Shown piece after piece: positions 35,898 through 40,422 of a DNA stretch of 40,422 nt (positions within the stretch are counted from its first letter, which is position 1; each line of letters begins with the position of its first letter). The DNA is taken from contig NZ_JACBGI020000023.1 in assembly GCF_013391765.2 (NCBI RefSeq), positions 1 through 40,422 of the forward strand, given 5' to 3'. Under the pieces are notes generated by a model that saw nothing but the letters and a program-made list of their open reading frames with translations, made no database searches and had not been told where the DNA came from. The position numbers and the translations under genes were made by a program. This DNA is from Thiomicrorhabdus heinhorstiae (GTDB lineage Bacteria > Pseudomonadota > Gammaproteobacteria > Thiomicrospirales > Thiomicrospiraceae).

Positions 35898-37462
35898 TAT
35901 GGTTTCTCCAATCCTATTTTATCGGATAGTTCCGGTAAGACGACCTGGCCTTCCGGCAACATCTCGACCACTTTTCCTTCAAAGAATCCTTCGGCTGCCG
36001 TCGGACGATCCATATTTTCACCCGGCAGGCGAATCTTGGTTCCTTTCTCGATCGGGTCAACGAAAGTCGGCGTAACTAAGATCGCCAGTTCCGACTGATC
36101 CTTCTCGTAGGTCGTTGAGCGGAAAAGTGCTCCTATAATAGGGATATCGCCCAAAAACGGAATCTTTGAGACCGAACTACTAAAATTATCCTGTAAAAGC
36201 CCTCCGATCACGAAACTCTGTCCGGCAGCCAAGGTAATTGTGGTGCTGGCACGTCTTGAACGGAAACCCGGAACCGTGATACTGCCTGAAGATTGACCGG
36301 CGGTTTCATCAATATTGCTGACTTCCGGAGCAACCGTCATCTGAATCTCACCTGAATCCGTAATGACCGGACTGAAGCGCAAACGGACACCAAATTCTTT
36401 ATACTTGACGGTAATCGCCTCGGCATTTTGCGCAACCGGAATCGGCACTTCACCACCAACCAGGAACTCGGCCGTTTCTCCAGCCTGAACAATTAATTCA
36501 GGTTTAGCCAAAACACGCGCCAGCTGATTTCCTTCCATAATGGAAAGCAAACCGAATAAGTCTTCTCCAGCGGGATTGAAACCGATTTGAAATGCATCGT
36601 TCTGGGCCGGGACGATATTTTCTAAAGCATTACTTAGAACCCCTAAAAGGCTACTGGCGGTACCAGGCGCAGAAACGCCGATTCGTTGATTTGAATCTCT
36701 CAAAATAAAACCACTTCTAAAAGGGTTTCCTTTCACGACTTCGGCAATACGTACCGAAAGTTTCACTCTCTGCGGCCCACTAATATGAACCATATTGACC
36801 ACGCTCAATCCTAAAGCGGAAATGACCGACTGAATACGCTTTTTCTGGGCTTTATTCGGTACATCCCCTTTAAGGATCACCATATAGTCACCAGCCAAAG
36901 GTTGGATATTTACCGAACCGGATGTGGTTTCCGTCTGCAACACCTCTGAATCCTGACGACCCAGTACTTGCTCCGATGCGTCACCGTCGACTTGATTCCC
37001 GACATTATCCACCTCTCGGCGAACCGAGGAACCGGACTTCACCCAAATTCGCTTAAGCTTATAAGTAACGGTTCCTTGCGGGTTCAAATCTTTTAACAGG
37101 TTATCCAAAGTCTCTTCAATTTGCAGACGCTGAGTCTGATCTGCCATAACCTTGACGGCAAACAACTGCGCTTTAGCACCGCTTTTCGGCGTCAACATTA
37201 ACTGCGTACTGCCGGCACTTTTACCGGTCAGCAACAATTCCGATTTATTCAGAACCTTCAAGGTTGCCACATTCGGATTAGCGATCATTGCTCGATTAAA
37301 ACGAAAGTTAATTTTTATAATTTGGCTTTCGCCCTCTTTTACCGAGTAAATTGGAGCAACTTCGGCTTTGACTGTAAAAGAAGAGAGCAAACCCACAACC
37401 AGAAAGCCGATCACCAGAATGAAAGGACTAAATTGCTTGTTTTGCATATATAAAGTTTTCAT
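35897..37462 (-). CDS. rcpA: Flp pilus secretin RcpA/CpaC
   Basis: RcpA is the outer-membrane secretin through which the Flp pilus exits. The 521 residues have a signal peptide (hydrophobic core FILVIGFLVVGLLSSFTVKA, start either at residue 1 or at Met6). An N-terminal BON/secretin-N region follows (FRFNRAMIANPNVATLKVL, about 52-70). The C-terminal secretin domain has VPIPVAQNAEAITVKYKEFG (about 340-359), FSPVITDSGEIQM and the closing GGLLQDN...VSKIPFLGDIPIIGALFRS. It overlaps rcpC by 4 bp (ATGA). An acidic linker (about 160-180) is family-typical. Confidence 0.92.
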   Translation of the reverse strand: MKTLYMQNKQFSPFILVIGFLVVGLLSSFTVKAEVAPIYSVKEGESQIIKINFRFNRAMIANPNVATLKVLNKSELLLTGKSAGSTQLMLTPKSGAKAQLFAVKVMADQTQRLQIEETLDNLLKDLNPQGTVTYKLKRIWVKSGSSVRREVDNVGNQVDGDASEQVLGRQDSEVLQTETTSGSVNIQPLAGDYMVILKGDVPNKAQKKRIQSVISALGLSVVNMVHISGPQRVKLSVRIAEVVKGNPFRSGFILRDSNQRIGVSAPGTASSLLGVLSNALENIVPAQNDAFQIGFNPAGEDLFGLLSIMEGNQLARVLAKPELIVQAGETAEFLVGGEVPIPVAQNAEAITVKYKEFGVRLRFSPVITDSGEIQMTVAPEVSNIDETAGQSSGSITVPGFRSRRASTTITLAAGQSFVIGGLLQDNFSSSVSKIPFLGDIPIIGALFRSTTYEKDQSELAILVTPTFVDPIEKGTKIRLPGENMDRPTAAEGFFEGKVVEMLPEGQVVLPELSDKIGLEKP

Positions 37463-38382
37463 CTGACCACCACCTTCTCTACCTGATCACCCTGCAAAAC
37501 TTCAATCGTCTCCTGACGACTGCGATACGGAACTTTTTGAACGACTTTATCACCCGCATCATTCAGAGGATCCTTGATAGTCGACGTTTGCATTTCGCGG
37601 ATATCCACACCTCTGGAATTGACAATCTTGGCATCCGCTGCACTACGCAAAGCCAAATGAACTTTACCGACATTCATCGCCAGGGCCAGGCTTTCAGCTT
37701 GCTTAACGTCCACATTCAAAGTCACCATGGAAACCTTTTCCGCCATTTCGGTATTGGTTTTTTTGTCAACGTCATCCTGCTTGCCGACCCGGTTAAAACG
37801 CCCGACTGTAAGCACCTCGACATTTTGCAGAATATTTCGACTGATTACCTTTTTCTGTGAACCGCTTTGCACCTCAAAAACACTGATCACATCGACATGA
37901 TCTCCCGGGTTTAGAATCCCCAGCAATCCACTCTCCGCGGAAACAGGGATGCGCATCGCTCGCATACCTTTGGTTAAAAGGGCTTCAACTTCACTACTGT
38001 CTTGAATGTCTTTTTCATCAGGATTCTGCGTGCCGATTTTAGATTTTAAAACCCACTCACCTTTAAACATTGCCTGCTGAGCGACATGCCCGACCGCCTG
38101 CTTAGCATCCTGAAAACTTCCGCTAACCTCAATACCTTCTTTAGGGACCCGCAAAACAGTTAAATCCGCTTCCGATAAACGTTCCCCGCGAAGAATATCG
38201 CGATTTACCGCCACAATCGGTAGTAATTCCGGCTTTTCTACCACCGTTACCGTTTTAATGATCTCTTTACTTTCAGCTTCGGAAACGCGCTTTTCAACAT
38301 AGCCGTACACGAGCATGACCGCCAAAATAGCAGCCAATGCCGCAATTCCGTATAAAATAAAATCACTACGTAATATCTTCAT
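37459..38382 (-). CDS. rcpC: Flp pilus assembly protein RcpC/CpaB
   Basis: The 307-residue protein has an N-terminal membrane anchor (about 8-30, FILYGIAALAAILAVMLVYG). A SAF domain follows (about 52-115, VNRDILRGERLSEADLTVLRV), then the CpaB C-terminal region (MRAMRIPVSAESGLLGILNPGDHVDVISVF, from about 140). Homologues sit in the periplasm and work with the RcpA secretin. It is the first gene of the tightly packed machinery block; a 185-bp gap separates it from the pilin genes. The SD is weak. Confidence 0.9.
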   Translation of the reverse strand: MKILRSDFILYGIAALAAILAVMLVYGYVEKRVSEAESKEIIKTVTVVEKPELLPIVAVNRDILRGERLSEADLTVLRVPKEGIEVSGSFQDAKQAVGHVAQQAMFKGEWVLKSKIGTQNPDEKDIQDSSEVEALLTKGMRAMRIPVSAESGLLGILNPGDHVDVISVFEVQSGSQKKVISRNILQNVEVLTVGRFNRVGKQDDVDKKTNTEMAEKVSMVTLNVDVKQAESLALAMNVGKVHLALRSAADAKIVNSRGVDIREMQTSTIKDPLNDAGDKVVQKVPYRSRQETIEVLQGDQVEKVVVR

Positions 38383-38567
38383 AACAATTAAACCGATTGT
38401 TAAGCGTGAAAATTTGGTCTAGGACCCTGTTTGAAAATTCTCCGTGATGCGAGAGAACTTTACCTCGACACGAGGCGCTTTTATAGGATGGAGCAGGCTT
38501 TTCTACCTGTTGTCACTAAGCCCTTTTAAATACGTATCGACGTATATAAAACTTATCGTCATTCCAC
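38383..38567 (-). other. Pilin/machinery intergenic region with small hairpins
   Basis: This 185-bp gap holds two short stem-loops on the minus strand: CCTCG-TGT-CGAGG (38475-38463) and TTCTC/GAGAA followed by TTTTC (38457-38434). Neither is a strong terminator. They may reduce readthrough or shape the rcpC leader. An obvious sigma70 promoter was not identified. Confidence 0.4.
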
Positions 38568-39068
38568 TTAGGAACTGACACAAGAATCTTTAATGCTAAT
38601 GAGTGTATCGACATTGATAACCAACAGACCACTCAAAAAGTTGGGTAAAACAATTGGAACGGCTTCACCCTTAAAATTAATTCGGTAAATATCGAATCCG
38701 GAATCACTCGTCTGTGTCACCGTAGTTCGACCTGGATTATCCTCAGTCAACTCGACCGGAATAAGGGACAAATCAGCGAGAATCTTGGTATTAATAGCCG
38801 ATTCAATATCCGCCTTTAATCCGACACGACCGGAATTACAACTTACATAAAGCGTATTAGCGGTTTGTCCAGCTTCCAGGGCGGCGACTTCCTGAATTTC
38901 ATTGGTAATTGTCGAATGAATATCGGTAATCGTATCATTGACAACAAAACTATTGAGGCCGTAACCGACGGCCTCAATAATAAACAACACCACTCCGATC
39001 AAAAGGGGCAAAAAATACGCCGCTTCGATCATTACTGCGCCTTTTTGCTTTTGACGTTGCAATGTCAT
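38568..39068 (-). CDS. tadE: TadE/TadF-like minor pseudopilin
   Basis: The 166-residue protein carries a class III prepilin-type cleavage site, KQKG/AVMIEAAYFLPLL, with Glu at +5 after the Gly, then a hydrophobic helix (about 11-32) and an exported domain with three Cys. TadE and TadF are minor pilins processed by the prepilin peptidase TadV and needed for Flp pilus formation. Only one such gene is present, so TadE and TadF cannot be told apart. It lies 22 bp after flp1 and has GGAG 8 nt before the ATG. Confidence 0.82.
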   Translation of the reverse strand: MTLQRQKQKGAVMIEAAYFLPLLIGVVLFIIEAVGYGLNSFVVNDTITDIHSTITNEIQEVAALEAGQTANTLYVSCNSGRVGLKADIESAINTKILADLSLIPVELTEDNPGRTTVTQTSDSGFDIYRINFKGEAVPIVLPNFLSGLLVINVDTLISIKDSCVSS

Positions 39069-39090
39069 TCTTGTTTCTCCAAAAAAATCA

Positions 39091-39276
39091 TCAATGAACC
39101 GTTACAGAATTAATTGCACTATCGAACTTGTTCTCAATAGCGGAACCAACGACACCGTCAGTACCATTACCGAACAAAAGATATGCAATAACAGCGACTC
39201 CGGCAACGACAAGCGCATACTCAATCATAGATGCACCCGTCTGCTTTTGCCGCTTAATCCGATGTCTGAATTCCAT
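39091..39276 (-). CDS. flp: Flp-type major pilin, second gene
   Basis: This 61-residue prepilin has a basic leader, the Flp cleavage and processing motif TGASMIEYALVVAGVAVIAYLL (cut after the Gly, Glu at +5, Tyr at +6) and a short polar C-terminal end. It is a paralogue of the gene 56 bp upstream, differing mainly in the tail (GVVGSAIENKFDSAINSVTVH). It follows the stem-loop after flp2, so it may be made at a lower level than that pilin. Confidence 0.92.
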   Translation of the reverse strand: MEFRHRIKRQKQTGASMIEYALVVAGVAVIAYLLFGNGTDGVVGSAIENKFDSAINSVTVH

Positions 39277-39289
39277 TGGACAATTCTTC

Positions 39290-39335
39290 TATGCAAAAAC
39301 TAATCTCAGCAAACTGTATCAGTTAACTAAGATTA
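39290..39335 (-). terminator. Stem-loop and T tract at the flp2 stop codon (attenuator)
   Basis: On the minus strand TAATCTTAG (39335-39327) pairs with CTGAGATTA (39309-39301), and AACTG (39324-39320) with CAGTT (39316-39312), around an ATA loop. GTTTTTGC (39300-39293) follows. The stem begins at the flp2 TAA. It has the form of an intrinsic terminator but lies between co-directional pilin genes, so partial termination or 3' end stabilisation is likely. Confidence 0.7.
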
Positions 39336-39530
39336 AAGATTACCAACAGAGTTATTAACCGCACCTTGGATTGCAGTACCGACAGTACCACCATTTGTGC
39401 CACCAAATAGCAAATAGGCAACCACTGCGACACCGGCGATAACCAGTGCGTACTCAATCATAGATGCACCTTCTTGCTTTTTAAGTTGCTTTTGGCGAAT
39501 CAAACGCATAACTTTAGATTCATTCAACAT
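39333..39530 (-). CDS. flp: Flp-type major pilin, first gene
   Basis: The 65-residue prepilin has a Lys/Arg-rich leader, the canonical motif EGASMIEYALVIAGVAVVAYLL and a Gly/Thr/Asn-rich tail (GGTNGGTVGTAIQGAVNNSVGNL). It is the first gene of the Tad locus. It has the best SD in the cluster (GGAGGG 6 nt before ATG) and an extended -10 promoter upstream, and its stop codon opens a terminator-like hairpin. These fit the main structural pilin. A later Met (residue 8) is possible but less well placed from the SD. Confidence 0.94.
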   Translation of the reverse strand: MLNESKVMRLIRQKQLKKQEGASMIEYALVIAGVAVVAYLLFGGTNGGTVGTAIQGAVNNSVGNL

Positions 39531-39604
39531 TACATTCCCTCCGAAACAGACAGATAAATAGAGGCATCTAAACGCTGGATTACAGAGTCTACATCCCTCT
39601 AGTG

Positions 39605-39640
39605 AATTTAAGTATAACCAAGCCTTAGCAGGTTTACATA
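39605..39640 (-). promoter_or_regulatory. Predicted flp operon promoter (extended -10)
   Basis: The minus strand reads TTGGTTATACTTAAA with -10 TATACT at 39616-39611 and a TG dinucleotide upstream; the -35 (TGTAAA) is poor. The leader to the flp2 ATG is about 75 nt. An A/T-rich block (39660-39712) lies further upstream and could act as an activator or UP region. Confidence 0.5.
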
Positions 39641-39726
39641 GTATTTAACGCCCGAAACCTTTAAACCTAAATAAAAAATTTAAAAAAAATTTTTAAAAGT
39701 TTTTTGACGGGCGAAAAACACCGAAT

Positions 39727-40221
39727 TTACATCATTTCCAGGTCGTCCTGAACACTCTGAATACCAGCGATCGCGCAGGCTTCATCGTCCATTCCATCCG
39801 GCGCTCCACTGACACCTACGGCACCGTACAACTTTCCGCCAGCCTGAATAGGAGACGAACCGGCCATAAACGCCAACCCCTCACCCATCGTTTGCAAAGG
39901 ACTGTTTGCTCGACCGTCCAACTGAGAGCCTTTAACATTAAACATCACTGCGGTATAAGCTTTTTTCTTGCTGATACTCCAGGAAACCGGCGGCGCCATA
40001 GTGTCGCGCATTTGAACTTGCGGAATACCGTTTCGATCAACGACCGTCACACTGACCGGTATACCTTTTTCTCGGCAAGCCTTAATCGTGTTTTCGGCAA
40101 TGGTTTTCGCTACGTCGACATTTAATCTTGCCACATTTACCGTCATCGCATCTTCAGCGAATGCAGCGGAAGACATCAGACCCATCATACCGACAGCCAT
40201 AACCTTTAACGCTTTTTTCAT
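39727..40221 (-). CDS. Exported GlcG/HbpS-like protein
   Basis: From the ATG at 40221 the 164-residue protein has a clear signal peptide (MKKALKVMAVGMMGLMSSAAFA, cut before ED). A GlcG/HbpS-like domain follows: IPVSVTVVDRNGIPQVQMR (about 54-72), KKKAYTAVMFN and YGAVGVSGAPDGMDDEACAIAGI near the end. An excellent AGGAGG sits 7 nt upstream, so the 27-codon N-terminal extension of the longer frame is rejected. Family members bind haem or corrinoids or have unknown roles in glycolate operons; the function here is unknown. It lies upstream of, and co-directional with, flp2, with an A/T-rich spacer between. Confidence 0.82.
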   Translation of the reverse strand: MKKALKVMAVGMMGLMSSAAFAEDAMTVNVARLNVDVAKTIAENTIKACREKGIPVSVTVVDRNGIPQVQMRDTMAPPVSWSISKKKAYTAVMFNVKGSQLDGRANSPLQTMGEGLAFMAGSSPIQAGGKLYGAVGVSGAPDGMDDEACAIAGIQSVQDDLEMM

Positions 40222-40388
40222 TTCAAAACCTCCTGACTCATCTATAAAACCGCCCGCCGGAATTGCAGGCGTTGTACTAACTGTAATCTCAATTACAGCC
40301 AAGCCAGTATAGCGTGATTTCCGCCCCTTCCATCATTACAAACTTTTATCCATAAGCAAACCATTCTTATTATGTTTTTCATTGGCAG

Positions 40389-40422
40389 AAAACAAAAAGG
40401 CCGGGCATTCTCAAAGAATGCC
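40389..40422 (-). terminator. Intrinsic terminator truncated by the right edge
   Basis: GGCATTCT (40404-40411) pairs with AGAATGCC (40415-40422) around CAA, and the minus strand continues CGGCCTTTTTGTTTTC. The stem probably extends past the edge, since GGCC lies at 40399-40402. It would end a minus-strand gene located to the right. Confidence 0.75.

Noticed and set aside
1-40422. CRISPR arrays, insertion sequences, integrase or toxin-antitoxin genes
   Set aside because: No regularly spaced repeats, transposase or integrase motifs, or small paired toxin genes were seen on either strand.

Overview
This 40.4 kb window reads as ordinary chromosome of a moderate-GC gammaproteobacterium. The maf-rng-yhdP block, the dnaX-ybaB-recR block next to 4.5S RNA, and heptose/lipid A genes beside msbA all fit. 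The overall look suggests a Thiomicrospira/Hydrogenovibrio-like sulfur oxidiser, but that is an impression from gene content; no taxonomic marker is present. I see no IS element, prophage or CRISPR array.

Layout, left to right. (1) 1-193: upstream promoter region of a strongly expressed RNA operon, probably rRNA, that runs off the left edge. (2) 194-6065, minus: maf-rng-yhdP. (3) 6218-9475: a small HIT protein converging on a large FAD/Fe-S dehydrogenase. (4) 9596-17663: an envelope cluster. hldD-waaC and two sialyl-/Kdo-transferase-like genes lie on the minus strand; a dual-specificity phosphatase, msbA and an LpxL-type acyltransferase form a tight divergent operon on the plus strand. Together they make the heptose inner core, probably decorate it, acylate lipid A and flip the lipid. 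(5) 17797-18962, minus: ilvE and a CHCC zinc-finger protein. (6) 19427-21613, plus: argD-argF, preceded by a 96-nt hairpin leader. (7) 21690-24922, minus: dnaX-ybaB-recR. (8) 25152-25430, minus: tRNA-Ser(GGA), tRNA-Gly(TCC) and 4.5S SRP RNA packed almost end to end. (9) 25499-39530, minus: a Tad/Flp pilus locus of about 14 kb, in transcription order flp2, flp1, tadE-like, rcpC, rcpA, tadZ, tadA, tadB, tadC, tadD and three tadG-like genes. (10) 39727-40221, minus: an exported GlcG/HbpS-like protein, then a terminator cut by the right edge.

The Tad locus is the most distinctive part. Two Flp pilins come first and a stem-loop follows flp2 directly, which would favour pilin over machinery. The secretin (RcpA), SAF-domain RcpC, TadZ, TadA ATPase, TadB/TadC platform and TadD lipoprotein follow in a translationally coupled run. 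The locus ends in three large Cys-rich TadG-like proteins that share an almost invariant aromatic C-terminal tail but differ in the middle. Two of them also share about 130 nt of upstream non-coding sequence. No prepilin peptidase (tadV) is in the window, so it must be encoded elsewhere.
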